Below are positions 22,502 through 34,529 of a stretch of DNA of 64,000 bases, piece after piece. This DNA comes from Blastomyces gilchristii SLH14081. Taxonomy: Eukaryota > Ascomycota > Eurotiomycetes > Onygenales > Ajellomycetaceae. The stretch is from positions 343,387-407,386 of the forward strand of contig NW_003101674.1 in assembly GCF_000003855.2 (NCBI RefSeq). Reading direction: 5' to 3'. The notes under the pieces are model-generated. The model was given only the letters and a program-made list of their open reading frames with translations, was not told the origin of the DNA and ran no database searches. Made by a program: the position numbers and the translations under genes. The first letter of the stretch is position 1, and each line of letters begins with the position of its first letter.

Positions 22502-22759
22502 TATAAGAAATCTTACTTCTCACAGATTCTTTATCTCTATTTCTATCTCTTATGTAACTAATAGAGTTAGCAGCTCTTGACTACACACAACTATATAGAC
22601 TGAAGTTTGTGAATACTATTTATAACTCAGCTTGAATGCTATTATACATTTAATCTCTACATTTTATCTTTCTACTATGAATACTTCTAGTAGTTAACAG
22701 TACATATCACATCAAGCTGCAAACACCTGAATAATCGCCTGTAAGCACTTATTCTTATA
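22502..22759 (+). repeat. Gypsy-1C 3' LTR (258 bp)
   Basis: Inverted copy of the Gypsy-1A LTR. The palindromic ends are mutated to TATAAGAA...TTCTTATA. Confidence 0.9.
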
Positions 22760-23858
22760 AACAGTTTGAAGAGAGAATGTTCTAATTGAAGAAGTATATA
22801 TAGTGTCATGAGTTATTTCATCTTAATCAACTAATATCTTCAGATTCAAGAGTCAGTGTTCTCAGTTTATTCAGTGAGTGTCTGTTACATCAGATAATAT
22901 ATCTTACTCTCATTATAAGAGAGCATCTATTATTGAGTTCTAGCTGTCAGAGCAGTAGTGTATTATAAAATGAAAACAGCTTAATAGCTCAGATCATTGC
23001 ATCTGCTGTTCAGTAAGCTTATGAGTGATAGTGAAGTGTTTAAGATAATTATAATCTGTAATTATCTCAAATTTAAAGATACTTTGAAGCTCAGAGTCTC
23101 ATTCTTCTAGATAGTGTACTATTATGAGAAGTTTCTTATCATAGATCTCATAGTTGTATTCAATGAGACTCAACTTCTTAGACATGAAGATGCATGATTG
23201 TAAGATACTTTTATTATCATATTATAATATAGCTCTCTTTATAATATAGTCAGAGAAGTCAGCTTTAACAACTGTTTCATAGTCAGAATTAAATATTATT
23301 AGCAGAGAAGTATTGATGAATATCTTCTTTATCTATGAGAATACAGCTTCAGTGTCTACTAATCATTGAAATACTGAGTTCTTCTTAGTGAGTTCTGTAA
23401 GTAATCTTATAATATTAGAGAAGTTTTATATAAATCACTGATAGAAGTTAGTGAATCTGATAAAGCTTTATACATCTTTCACAGTGCACAGAGCCTCTCA
23501 CTCAAGAATAGCAGAGATCTTCTCAGAATTCATTGAGGTTCTCTTATCAGCTTCTATAATAAAGTCTAGATATTTTATACTCTTAACTTTAAAATTACAC
23601 TTATCTATATATATCAGTAGCTCTGCTTCTTATAGTTATTATAATACTCTTTGTATGTGTTCTTGATATTCTTTTCTGAATTCATCAGTGAAGATGAGAA
23701 TGTTATCAAGATAGACAGATACAAACTCATTAAGAAAATCTCAGAGTGCTGCTCAGTTAATATACTTCTGAAATATACTAACATCATCACTCTCAATCTT
23801 CAAGATAACAGTTTCAATTTTCTTGATAAACTCAGTTCTCTCAATTGCAGAATCAACA
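22760..23858 (-). pseudogene. Gypsy relic: RT C-terminal half and RNase H
   Basis: Minus-strand fragment of a different gypsy family. From high to low coordinates: FQKYIN then YLDNILIFTDEF (catalytic box, second Asp to Asn) near 23700, KCNFKVKSIKYLDFII near 23590, VVKADFSDYIIKRAIL (RNase H Asp) near 23255, NYEIYDKKLLIIVHYLEE near 23125, and ITDYNYLKHFTITHKLTEQQMQ near 23030. Both ends are cut: at 22759 by the Gypsy-1C LTR and at 23859 by the Gypsy-3 LTR. Confidence 0.87.
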
Positions 23859-24034
23859 TGTGATTCAAAGGTTGCTTAAGCCAGGGTACAATTACAGGCG
23901 TACACCGGCTTCTTATATATTGTAATATCATACACTAAATTAATTAGTGGCCGCTATGGCTCTCTTTACACTCATAAGCTAGTTCAGAAGTGGCTGTGTT
24001 ATTATTCAACAGTCATATGTTCTTCTGAATCACA
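23859..24034 (-). repeat. Gypsy-3 3' LTR
   Basis: 176-bp LTR, more mutated than its partner at 31931-32106 (GCCCTC to GCTCTC, TTCGGAAGC to TTCAGAAGT). Confidence 0.9.
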
Positions 24035-26990
24035 TTCTTCTTCACCAGATTCAGTCATGCTTATGTGACCATGTTGTATACTCTAGCTTCATGCAGATTA
24101 GCTCATCACTAGCATTTCATGATTGTGTGACCTATTTCTGATTCAGCTAGCATTCTGCATACACTCTTACAAAGAAACTTTCACTATATTATATCACTCA
24201 TTCACTAACTTTTCTCATTCTTCAATCATCTTCTTCATCATCATTATCATTGAATGCTATCATCATTTCATTCAAGATTACTGCTTCTTCTTCTGTTCAA
24301 CACCTTCTATCTGTTTATCTATCACATTGTACATGTTTCTGATGATGATCTCTCATTCTCACAACAAGTGTCATCATAGTGCTTATACTGAGCAGTTTAT
24401 TAGCAGTAAGTGTAACATGTTGTGAAACATATATAGTCAGAACTTGTTTATCTTCTAATAATTGTCAGAATATATTATCATGAATGATACATCTTCTTCA
24501 TCTCCTTATACATTCTTGACTGTTTTTCTTCTCAGCAGGTTTCTGATCATGTTTTCTGACATAATTTTGCATGAATGCAGATGCTGATATATTTGTTTTT
24601 ATTTGTATAGAATCTTCACACATTGACAGATCTGTGTTTACTGATGATAGTGAACTCAATGTTGAATCATTGATCAAGAACTTGAAGAATGTGATAATGA
24701 AGAAATTGCTTATGTCATGTGTGACTGAGTCTTCTGTGTTCTTTCTTACCTCTTCTACTGCTTCTTTCTCTGCTGTCTCTCTCTCTGTTCTTCTACACTT
24801 GTCTCTGTGTCTGATTCTCCTGCTCCTGCTATCTCTGTTTCTGTGATCCTCACTCCTGCTACTTCTGTTCCCACTGCTGCCTTTGTTACTAGCTCTCCCT
24901 GTTTCAAGAAGATATTGCATAGACTCAGTGAACCATGTTTCTCAGTGTGTACACTTCTGCTCTTCTTATCAATCTCTAGAATAATTTATTATACAAAGAC
25001 AGTGTATAACATGACTATCTGAAGCTCAGTTGCAGATGCTGATTATTATATTCATTTTAAATATTCATGATGAGACAATTATTCATTCATTTCAGAGAAT
25101 CACTTCTTCTTTTAACAGTATCAAGATTATAAGTCTTTTCATTTTTCATCTTTTCTTTCTGACACTGATTTTCCTGTTCTTAAAAAAAATCATTATGAGT
25201 TTTACTGTGTATGAAGTCATGGCATTCACAGATATCAAGAAGCTTTTCATAACTGTAAAGTTCAACATTGCAGAAATATTCACTCTAGTGAATTCCTTCA
25301 GAATAATAGATCTGTATCAGCCTATTCTCTAGCATCTGTTGTCTGACTTCATGATGCAGGTGAAAGATATCTATGTTTTCAGAAATGAGAATGCAGATGT
25401 TGTACTCTTTTACACTCATAGGCGTGAGGCTTGTATATCTTGTCTGAGATGTCATCATGAAAATGAGCTGTTTGCATACTGCATTCTGCTTTCTGCATTT
25501 CTCTGTGTCTCTCTCTCTCTTTCTGAGAAGTCTCATGCATGTTGTAATTGTGCATACAATTCTAAGATCAGTGAGTATTCATTCAGTAATTGTTACCCCT
25601 GCTTTTGCAGTTTTGTATACTAATAATAGTTCTTAGTTACTTCAGCATCAGAGATCATTTTAATTGAAGATGATAACACTGCTAAGACTACTCTCTCTCA
25701 TCTTCAAGCTTCTTCTGTCACTTTCTCTCTCTTCTCTGTAAGAAAGGTTGTGCATATATCAGATCATAAGTGTTCAGCTCTGAATGACTCTCATTATTCA
25801 TTCAGTTCTGCATCTCTCTCTTTCATTTCTTCTGTCTCTACTCTTTCTGCTCTGACTCCTGGTTCTGTGAGTTCTGCACTCTTCTTCAATTTTTCTACAC
25901 ATACGCGTACAAATTCCTATATTGGCATTTCAGTCAATCTTGTGATAAATGACATTAATATCATATACAGAGTGATAGAGGAATCAGAGATATACACAGT
26001 GTTATTGCAAGAGTAGCTTACAGCTCTTAAATCTCTTATGAATCTCAAGTTTTGAGATTTTCTTTATTTTTAATGTTTTTCAGATGATGTGATATTGGAA
26101 ATAGATTAAATATGTGATGTATAAAAATGAATGAGATATGTATAATAACATTTATCTTTTACAGTCTACTCTTACAGTTAATGATCAATTCATTATTTCT
26201 TTTCTTACACTTTTTCTTTATCTGCTAGTCACTACTCTTACATGATCTCTATATGATACAGTATTCAGTGACTAGGTTCAGCAGCTTTCATCTTTTATGA
26301 TTCTGTCTCATACATTATACTGTCTCTCTTCACTCACTCAGATCACTACAGTGAACAGCTTATTGAAACTAATCTTACCTGATCTCTGAGCATTCTCAGA
26401 AGTTGAGATAACTTGATCTCACATGTTCATGAATGTTTCAGATAGTTCATCCTCTGTGATCTTCACAATTGAACTAGTGTAAACAGTCAAATTCAACTCT
26501 GAATTCCTTTTTCTTCTGTGATCTGACTTATGTACAAGTCTGCTGCTTTGAGACTGCTCTTTACTGTGTTATATCTGCTATCTGCAGTGTGTTATTGTAC
26601 AATCAGCTACAGTCTTATCACTTATTAAAGTATGATATTTATCTGATTTCTCTATTACTTCTCATTCTTTTCTTGTAATTATGAAAAGATCAGAATAAGT
26701 GAGATTATCTGATTTGTAAACATCTATGATTTCTCTTACTTCACAAGACTTTTCAATTGTAAGTCTCTTCTTTTTCAACACTGATGATAGTGCTGTAGAT
26801 GATTATAATCTACTCAGATCTTACATCTTTACTTTTATAAGTTATGAATTATTGATTAAGTTGTATAAGATCTATCTCTCTGATTCTTTCAATATATACA
26901 TTTCCAGAGAATGTGATTTAAGTATTTTATATAATTCAAATCATCTAGATTGAAACTTCTCAGAACTCTCATTATATATGAGAACTCATA
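24035..26990 (-). other. Gypsy-3 post-integrase region
   Basis: Nearly 3 kb lies between the integrase and the 3' LTR, unusually long for a gypsy element. It is less AT-rich than the gypsy cores. The longest minus-strand frame (24498-24920, 140 codons) has an Arg/Ser/Glu-rich N-terminal part, for example RETAEKEAVEEVRKNTED; another lies at 25285-25536. Plus-strand frames at 24123-24425, 24571-24846, 25030-25332 and 25339-25623 are of similar length. None shows a domain I recognise, so I do not call a gene. Confidence 0.35.
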
Positions 26991-26999
26991 TTCTCATCT

Positions 27000-28090
27000 T
27001 GAGACTCAATTTCTTAACTAGTGAGTCTCATATTCTTTTCAATTGAATTGCTTGATTCAGGAGTAACTTATTAGCTTTTATACATGTGTGACTGATCTCT
27101 TTCAATCTTGATTCTGTGTCTGTGACTGTTGCATCTATGACTGTTGTGTCTGCAGCTGCTGTTTCCTCTCTCATCTTTTCTGAAGCATTCTCTGAAATGC
27201 ACAGATGCAATTCATACAACAGGTAGAATGATGAATACTTGAAGACTGTATGCTGTCAAATTTACATGATTAATAGCACCTGCCCGAGATATTCATCTCA
27301 TAGTCTCACAGGCTTGCTTACTAGATATTTTGTCAGCATGTTGCTCAAGATTTCATTCAAGCATTTCATCTTCCTGTTCATCCGCGGGTGATATAATGTT
27401 GTTCTATGATGTCTTGTCTGTAACTGGCTCATGAAATGTCTCATCACTTCTCTCACAAGGTTCACACTGTTATCAGTTAGAATCTCACATGGTATTTCAT
27501 AGTTGATATAGATCTCATTGTGTAGAAACTTCACTATCATCTTCTCTGTTATCTCTGAAACTGCTTTCACAACTGGCCAGTCAGTAGTGTAATCAATAGC
27601 AGTGATTATTCATCAATTTTCATTTGATATTTGCAGCAATATGTCTATAAGATTCATTTCTCATTGTTTGAACAGTTGTATTATACACTTCATCTGATAT
27701 TGCACTTTCTTGTGTTCTAACCCTTTCTTAGATTCTTTCACAACCTGGTAATTCAGACACTCATGAGTATACATCTGAATGTCCTCAGTCATGCTTGGTC
27801 AGTATACTCTTGATTTGAGTATGTTCATGAGTTCAGAGCTTTCTAAGTGACTGAATTCCTTGTGCATGTGAGTCATCAAGTCACATCTAAATGAAGATTC
27901 TAGATAGAGAGCTTTCACATATTCTAGATTATGATAAAGTACAATGTTGTTTTTTAATTTTCTCAGCTTGAAGTTCAGAGGCATCTCTTCTACTACTCTT
28001 ATAAGACACTTATCATCTGATATCTTATCATTCTTCAAGTAAGAGATCATGATGTTCACTCATTCTGATTCCTTGCATTCTCTCAGTGTG
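27000..28090 (-). pseudogene. Gypsy-3 integrase
   Basis: Minus-strand integrase relic, one of the better preserved genes here. The zinc-binding H2C2 domain is readable: MHKEFSHLESSELMNILKSRVY near 27800-27880 followed by CLNCQ near 27750. The core follows with IDYTTDWPVVKAV (first Asp) near 27575, CEILTDNSVNLV (second Asp) near 27480, and YHPRMNRKMKCLNEIL near 27370, where the catalytic Glu position reads Lys. Two stretches are open (27799-28059 and 27298-27570). The C-terminal part (27028-27219) has the expected Arg/Lys-rich sequence. No clear chromodomain was found. Confidence 0.88.
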
Positions 28091-28149
28091 TTTAATATGA
28101 ATATTTCTTGTGCCTGGTTCACAGAACTCTCACTTATAAAATCAGGTCT

Positions 28150-30000
28150 GTGACTGATTATATCAGGTATTACAGTGTCTGATCTCTTTCAGTATTTAAT
28201 ATGAAGATTGTACACTTAGAACTCTGAGATTCAATATGCTAAGTGTTTGAAAGGTTTTATTATTAATTATAGATAGATAAGACTTTTATAATCTGTGATT
28301 ACTGTTATTGTATGTCTGTTATTGATATATCTATTTCATAACATCAGTGCATGCTTGATCACTAGTAATTCCTTTTTATACACTGAGTAATTGAGCTCAG
28401 CGCCTGATAGTTTTCTATCATCATATATTATCAGATGCAGCTTGCTGTTCTTACTCATCTGTAGAAGAGTGTCTTCAATAGCTTATTCAGATGCATCTAT
28501 CTTGATGTAGAAAGATTTATCATGATCTGATTGAATAAGCACTGAGAATGTTATTACACATTTTCTCAGTGTGAGAAAAGTCTCTTTACACACAGCATTT
28601 CAGATGATTGAATAAAACTTCTTCTTTCACAGATTTGCATTTATTTCTCTTAAGAGATCTGAGAGTGATGCTGATATTCATGTGAAATCCTTGATGAATC
28701 TGCAGTAATATGAGACTAACTCAAGAAACTGTTGTATATAGTGTACATTTCTCAGCTGTGGTCAATTCACTATGACATTCAATTTCTTCAGAATAAGATA
28801 TATACAGCTGTCACTCACTACATGTTCTATAAACTTCAACTCTTCTATTCTAAACACATACTTTGTTAGTTTGATATAGAGCTTATACTCTGTCAGAGTT
28901 ATAAACACTTCATTGAGATGCTTCAGATATTCATTGTATGAGTTTGAAAAGACTAAAATGTCATTGAGATATATAAGATATAAGATTTCATTCTGTTTAT
29001 AAAGAATTGTATTCATCATCATTTGAAAGATGATGAGTATATTTATCAGACTGAATGACATTGCCAGGAATTCAAACTTCTCTCATTGTGTATTAAATAT
29101 GATTTATGAGACTGACAGTTCATCTACACAGATCTGCCAGTATTCTGAGAGAAGATTGATCTTCAATAGATATCAGGTGTTTTCAATTATATTCAACTGT
29201 TGTTGAATCTGTGACAGTGAATATTTATTCTTGATTATAAGTTTGTTAAGTGCTTGATAATTGATACATATCTGTCACTTCTCATCTGTCTTTTTCATGA
29301 ATAGAACTGAAAAGCCTCATGTGCTTGATAAGAGTTGTATGAGATCATATTCTAGAAGATCTGTGATCTGATACTTCTGTTCTTCAAGATGCATTTGTGA
29401 CAGAAAGTACACATTCTGATTGACTGGTTTTGCATCCTCTGTGTCAATCTCATGTACAAATTCTCATTTCAGCAGCAATTTCAGTGAAAGATCTGTTCAG
29501 AAGATCTTCTTATACTTCTTCAGAAGCTTCTTCATACACTTGTTCTTCTGTATATTCTTTATCTTGATTTCCTCTGCTTCTGAGTCTCATATAATGTACA
29601 GAATGCTTTCAGATGAGATCTTGTGAATCATTCTCTTTACTTGTTAATATGTAAGCAGATTTAACTCTTCTATATCAGAGATATGAAATGTCCTTCTCAT
29701 ATCAGTTGATAGAATTGTATGAACTGTTTTCTTTCTATCAGTCAACTGCATATAGCATGTACATCATTAAATCTGTGAATTGAACCTTTGAAATCAATTG
29801 AGTCTGAGAATAAGATTGTATTTCATATTCTGCAGCTCTCGCGCTCAAATATAGCAAGATCATTCTTCAAAGTACAAGAGAACTCTTACTCTTACAGATG
29901 ATATCAAATATCAGTTATCAGATAATCTTATGTATCAGAGATTCTTCACTCAGCAGACCTCTTTCAATCTTTGAATCATATAATTATTAATATATTGTGT
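28150..30000 (-). pseudogene. Gypsy-3 protease/reverse transcriptase/RNase H
   Basis: Minus-strand relic. RT is clear in the open stretch 28762-29061: MSFSLINILIIFQMMMN for the MPFGLxNAPxTFQ block, IYLNDILVFSNSYNEYLKHL for the YLDDILIFS-EHLxHL box (one catalytic Asp to Asn), and KYVFRIEELKFIEHVVS for the KCEF-FLGHVVS block. RNase H occupies about 28150-28560. The protease should lie near 29700-30000 but its active site was not identified with confidence. Confidence 0.85.
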
Positions 30001-31925
30001 AGAAGCTTCTGTGTCTGCTAACACTTTTACAGCCATCTCTCAATTCTTACTCAAGTGTCTCTTATACATTAGTATTTCAGGTCTTAAGACATTGAGATGA
30101 ATGTTTACTTTCTCACTCATATCTCAGTCAGAAGCCTGCTTTCTCTTTGCATTTGTAGAATTCAGAGAGTCATCTAACACAGACATCTCTTTTACTTTGA
30201 AGACTTTTCATAGAATATCAGTGAGTGTCTCTAAGCTCACTGATTCTGCTAGTTTTTTAACTCTCTTGCTTCTCTTAACTATATACACTGAGTGTAATCT
30301 TTTGCATCATGATTTTGACATCTGCAGTTAAAGCAAGCTTGATACTCATAATATTAAGGTTTTCATTCAGAGAATTCCTTTTTCAGGAGATTCAGTGCTT
30401 TAGCAATGACATTCAGATCTAGATTCATTGCATCTGAGTGTATAACTTGTGTTATAGAAGTCTGATTACTCATTCTTCACTGACACATACTTGATTACAG
30501 TATTTTCTGTTGCAATTAACTTGCTTATTCCTGTATAATGAGAATATTATATACTTTCTTCACTGTGCCTGACTGTGAGGTTAAGCATTTTCATTTCACT
30601 CTCAACTCAGATATAAGATCATGAATGAAGATCTGTAAATAGAAAGATGTTAAAAACTCTTCATTCAATGTGAGATAGTGTAAGCTGAAGTGTGTAAAGT
30701 ATGATGTAAGATCACTCACTTGTCTACACTCAGTGAAGTGTTTATAACACTTATCTCATATATTCACTTTCTCAAAGTTGTGTAAGATTCATTTGAAAAA
30801 CTTATTTCATGTTCATGAAAATGAATATTACTTCAGATCTGTGAGATTCATCTTTTCATCAGTTATTTATAATGACTTCACTTTTTCATGTAGAAATGCA
30901 GCAGATCTTAAGACTTGTTGAAATTCTGTTAACTGTCTGTCTGTGAGTTCATGTTTAATTCAATAATATGATTGTATCTGACTTAGTCAGCTGATTGCAG
31001 CATTATTTTTTCAGTTATTATTGAAGCTTGATAACTCTGACAGATCTTCTGACTTGATATATTTCATGCTCAGATTCTTATTCTGCACAGCAGTCTTCAA
31101 TGATGTGTACACTTCTGAAGAGATTGTGAATAATTATGATAAGATCTTCAGGTTCAGTGTAGTCATCTATCTGTATAAATATTTAATCTTCTGCTGCAGG
31201 TCTAAGATCTGGTTTTCTCTATTCTTATTGATGATGGCAATTGCATTAGTGAAGCTCTTCATAGTGAATGCTTGATTTACAGTGAATGTTAATTGTTGTT
31301 TAACTTTCATCTCAGTCTGCTACTGTGTACACAAGGCCTTGATCTCATTTAGAATTCTTGTACATGTATAAAGTTTCAATTCTGATTCAGTGATCTTAGT
31401 CACTTTTCTTACTGCTTTGAGTAAACTCTCTGAGAGGTTCTGCATATCTTTCAGTTCAGATAGCAGAGAAGAATGTTATTTGTATTGACTAGGAAAGATA
31501 TTCATTTCAGTGATTTCTTGTTGATTATACAATGTCTATTATTATATCACTGTATTGTTATATCACTATATCATTATATTGCTATATCATTATATGATTT
31601 CTGTTATCATTGTATGACTGTAGTGATGATCACTCTCTCTTTTATCTCTTTGAGTGAAGAGCAGTCTTCTTTAAATCTGATTCATCACTCTCATTTCTTT
31701 TCTCATATCTCATTCATTTACATACATGGTATTCACCTGGGCATGAAGTTTTCTCTCAATAAGTCAAGTAGTATCAATCAGATACTCTTTTACTCATCAC
31801 TCTTTGTACACTATCTTTTGAGATGTTCTAGAACCACACTGATATGATAACTATAAATCACTTCATAGATGAAATTATCATACTCTGGAGAAGCCTGCAC
31901 TTCTCACCAGTTTTTAGACATGCTA
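30001..31925 (-). pseudogene. Gypsy-3 gag with zinc knuckle
   Basis: Minus-strand gag. A zinc knuckle is encoded at 30294-30335 (CFNCRCQNHDAKDY; the last Cys has become Tyr). On the coding strand an ATG followed by SKNWWEVQASPEY (two Trp now TGG/TGA) lies about a dozen bases after the 5' LTR end, a plausible gag start near 31920. Between them the frame is broken by stops. Confidence 0.65.
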
Positions 31926-31930
31926 TCAGA

Positions 31931-32106
31931 TGTGATTCAAAGGTTGCTTAAGTCAGTATACAATTACAGATGTACGCCGGCTTCTTATATATTATAATAT
32001 TATACACTAAATTAATTAGTGGCCGCTATGGCCCTCTTTACACTTGTAAGCTAGTTCGGAAGCAGCCGCGTTATTATCCGACAGTCATACGTTCTTCCAA
32101 ACCACA
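31931..32106 (-). repeat. Gypsy-3 5' LTR
   Basis: 176 bp, identical in length to 23859-24034. Its inner part retains GTGGCCGCTATGGCCC and GCAGCCGCG, so it is less mutated than its partner. Confidence 0.9.
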
Positions 32107-33840
32107 AACATAGATGTTATTATTAAAAGATTTAATATTTAAAAAAGAATAAAGCTCATCTGTTATATTCAGACTTATACATGTATTCAAATATCAAGAT
32201 CTAGAGAATGATTTTTCAGTGACTGTAAAAGAGAAATAGAACTCAATCTTTGTAATTACTGTATTTACTGCTGATTGAGAACTCATGAAGTTATTCTTCT
32301 TCTCTTTCTTTTTATCATTATTCTTCTTATTCATCTTCTTTTTTCTTTTATTTGACTGTAAGATGAAACATCTGTCAACAGTATATTCATATCTTTTATA
32401 GTAAATACACTTTCATACAGCTGTGTCTTTATTCTCATCTTTATTCTTATTCTTTTTCACAGTCACAGAATGAGTCTGAGACTGCTTTTTTCACTCAGTG
32501 ATAATCTTCTTGAATATATAATTGATCAGTTACTTTATTAAATTATTAATATTAATATTAACAATAAGTTCTTGATCAGTGAAGAAAAACTCATTCAGAT
32601 ATATTTTAATAAACAGTCTTTGATAATCTTATAGATTATTAAGAAAAAGATTATAATATATATCTTCAGTACTCTGACAGAGCTCTTTATAACAGATAAT
32701 AAGATAGTGAAAATATCTCTAAAAAATAAGATAATTATCATTCTTAACTTATAATTTTATCAATTTCTTGAAGATATTAACATGTTCTTTGATCAGTGAT
32801 ATTGTATATTCAATATTAATCTTATCTTATAGAGCTGTAGCATTATCAGCTTTTAAAGTTTTAATAGTAATTTGAATGTTTTTAATAAGACTTGATAGTA
32901 TACATTTATATAGAGACTTAGAACAGATCTTTCACTTCTCAGAATTGATATAATATATAAAAGAGAATTCTCATTAAGTCTTCAATAGAATGTCAGTTTC
33001 ATCAATAACTTTTATATCAGTTAAAATATTAACATATCAGACTTTATAATTAGAGTTATTAAATATAATTGCTGATTTAATATCTAGAGTATATTTAACT
33101 TTCTTCTGATATTTCTGCAACTTATCTCTTATAGTATCTCTTTGTACAGAAATAGATATAGTGAAACATTGTATAATATCAGTTATAATCAGTTAATTTC
33201 ATAGCATTATCTGTATAAGATTCATAAGATTGTCTGTGATACAATAGATAGATTAATTCAGATTATTATTAAAAGTTAATATTTTAAAAGTGAAAGATGA
33301 TAAAGAATTTATTAAGTTAAAATAAACAGATTTTATAGATAAATGTTAACTCTTCTTTTCTTTATTCTAAAGCACTTTTATCATCTCATCATTGAATTTT
33401 ATACTCTGGTAAAAACTGATATCAGTCTGATCTTACAACTCAGAAACCTTCTTATAGTGAGTAATTATTCTATTAATAAGTTATTTACTAGAGTGAGTGA
33501 TTCTAGATCTTGAGCTGAACTCTGAAGTAACAGATGTATTACTTATATTGAAATAGCTCTGCTTCTTCTAGATATATAAAAACAGATAATATTCTTCATA
33601 ATAGAGAATACATTTTTGAAAAGTATATGAATCTACTGACTGATGAATTCAGAGAAAATGAAATATCTCTAGTAAAAAGTAAGAGTCTTCTTAAAAAAGA
33701 TGAACTATTCTTGTCAAAAATATTAATACAATATTCTAAAAAGAAAAATGTGTCATTCAGACTATAATCTGTAGAATTGTTGAAGATTGTATTAATAGAT
33801 CTATCTACAAGAGCATAATATAGTGATGAGTCACGTGATT
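32107..33840 (-). pseudogene. Copia-3 gag relic with zinc knuckle
   Basis: Minus-strand Ty1/copia gag. Readable blocks include NNSNYKVWYVNILTD near 33050 (for the F-GxNYxxW motif), SEKWKICSKSLYKCILSSL near 32930, NATALWDKINIEYTISL near 32830, and a zinc knuckle near 32360-32405 (CIYYKRYEYTVDRC, second Cys and His both changed to Tyr). It is followed by Lys/Asn repeats. Wording resembles the gag of Copia-2 (39400-40690) but is clearly another family. The 3' part is cut at 32107 by the Gypsy-3 LTR; pol was not found nearby. The first ~90 codons (33596-33877) are open. Confidence 0.75.
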
Positions 33841-33916
33841 GAGTGAGATTACTAACCGCAACGGCCGTAACGGCCAATAAAAAAATAGTAGTAATATGAT
33901 GTTAATGGCGTTCATT
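33841..33916. other. Short weakly mutated segment
   Basis: Contains the direct repeat ACGGCCGTAACGGCC and normal CpG. It lies immediately left of the gag-only element and its target duplication, and may be the start of the Copia-3 leader or LTR. Confidence 0.3.
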
Positions 33917-34026
33917 TATAAGAGAGGTTGAACGTGGTTGATTGTTATTATCTAACAAGTAGCTAGTGAAAGCTAAATATATATGTGTGGGTCACGTGGG
34001 TTAGAGCTTGTGTAGTAGCTTCAACA
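33917..34026 (-). repeat. 3' LTR of gag-only element
   Basis: 110-bp LTR, less mutated than its partner (keeps GAACGTGG and GGTCACGTGGG). It contains an E-box-like CACGTG. Confidence 0.88.
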
Positions 34027-34282
34027 CTCTCTCATGCTATACAGGCCAGTTAATCCATGCAGTCAAAAGCAGTCAAATAATTCAAATCTACAATAAAAAT
34101 TAATTACAAAAAGTAGAGTCTAGTTTTCTCATAAGAACTAGCTTCATACATGCAAATACATGTAAATATGTAAGAAAAAACACTCAAATTCATCCTTTCT
34201 GTATCTGTATTGCTCTCTCAGTCATCCGAACACCGCAGGGTCTCATTTCTCATATTTTTGTCATTTTATTGTTATTGTTATC

Positions 34283-34400
34283 ATGGTTATCATATAGGCA
34301 GTCGGTGACCTGGTTATCATGAGTTATTATGGTTATTATATAGGCACTCAGTGACCTGGTTATTGTGAGTTATTATCTTTATTCTGGGTTATCATATGAG
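34283..34400. repeat. 46-bp tandem repeat, about 2.4 units
   Basis: Units start at 34283 and 34329 (ATGGTTATYATATAGGCA...GTGACCTGGTTAT) with a partial third after 34375. It lies in the 3' untranslated part of the gag-only element. Confidence 0.8.
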
Positions 34401-34529
34401 TATTCAATAGCCCAGGTATCATAGTTATCAGTATCATGATTATCATTTTAGTAGGCATGCTCAACAGTGATGTATATAGGTACTGAGCTTTTATTATTAT
34501 TCTTTGTTGTATTCTTTCAATCAATAGAA

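Larger units (their letters stand above)
17102..22759 (+). mobile_element. Gypsy-1C, 5'-truncated chromovirus with two MITEs
   Basis: Second Gypsy-1 copy, on the plus strand. It starts abruptly in the middle of RT (equivalent to 8690 in Gypsy-1A) directly after the Gypsy-2a LTR end, then has RNase H, an assembly gap, integrase, chromodomain, the extra 3' region, two MITEs, a purine tract (agagagaaaagag) and the 3' LTR at 22502-22759. Gag, protease and the 5' LTR are missing. The right flank is an unrelated gypsy RNase H relic. Confidence 0.88.
23859..32106 (-). mobile_element. Gypsy-3, full-length (176-bp LTRs)
   Basis: Complete 8.25-kb LTR retrotransposon on the minus strand. LTRs are at 23859-24034 (3') and 31931-32106 (5'), both 176 bp, starting TGTGATTC. 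A purine tract (gaagaagaa) abuts the 3' LTR on the coding strand. Order: gag, protease, RT, RNase H, integrase, then about 2.9 kb before the 3' LTR. Flanking AACA occurs on both sides, but the left flank is a gypsy relic and the right flank a copia gag, so a simple insertion is not shown. Confidence 0.9.

Noticed and set aside
24498..24920. A host gene of 140 codons on the minus strand
   Set aside because: It lies inside Gypsy-3, is low-complexity Arg/Ser/Glu at one end, and overlaps plus-strand frames of similar length; no domain is seen.
23855..32110. A certain 4-bp target duplication AACA for Gypsy-3
   Set aside because: Four bases can match by chance and the flanks are halves of different elements.
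34283..34400. A CRISPR-like array
   Set aside because: Two and a half adjacent 46-bp units without unique spacers, in an LTR element; an ordinary tandem repeat.
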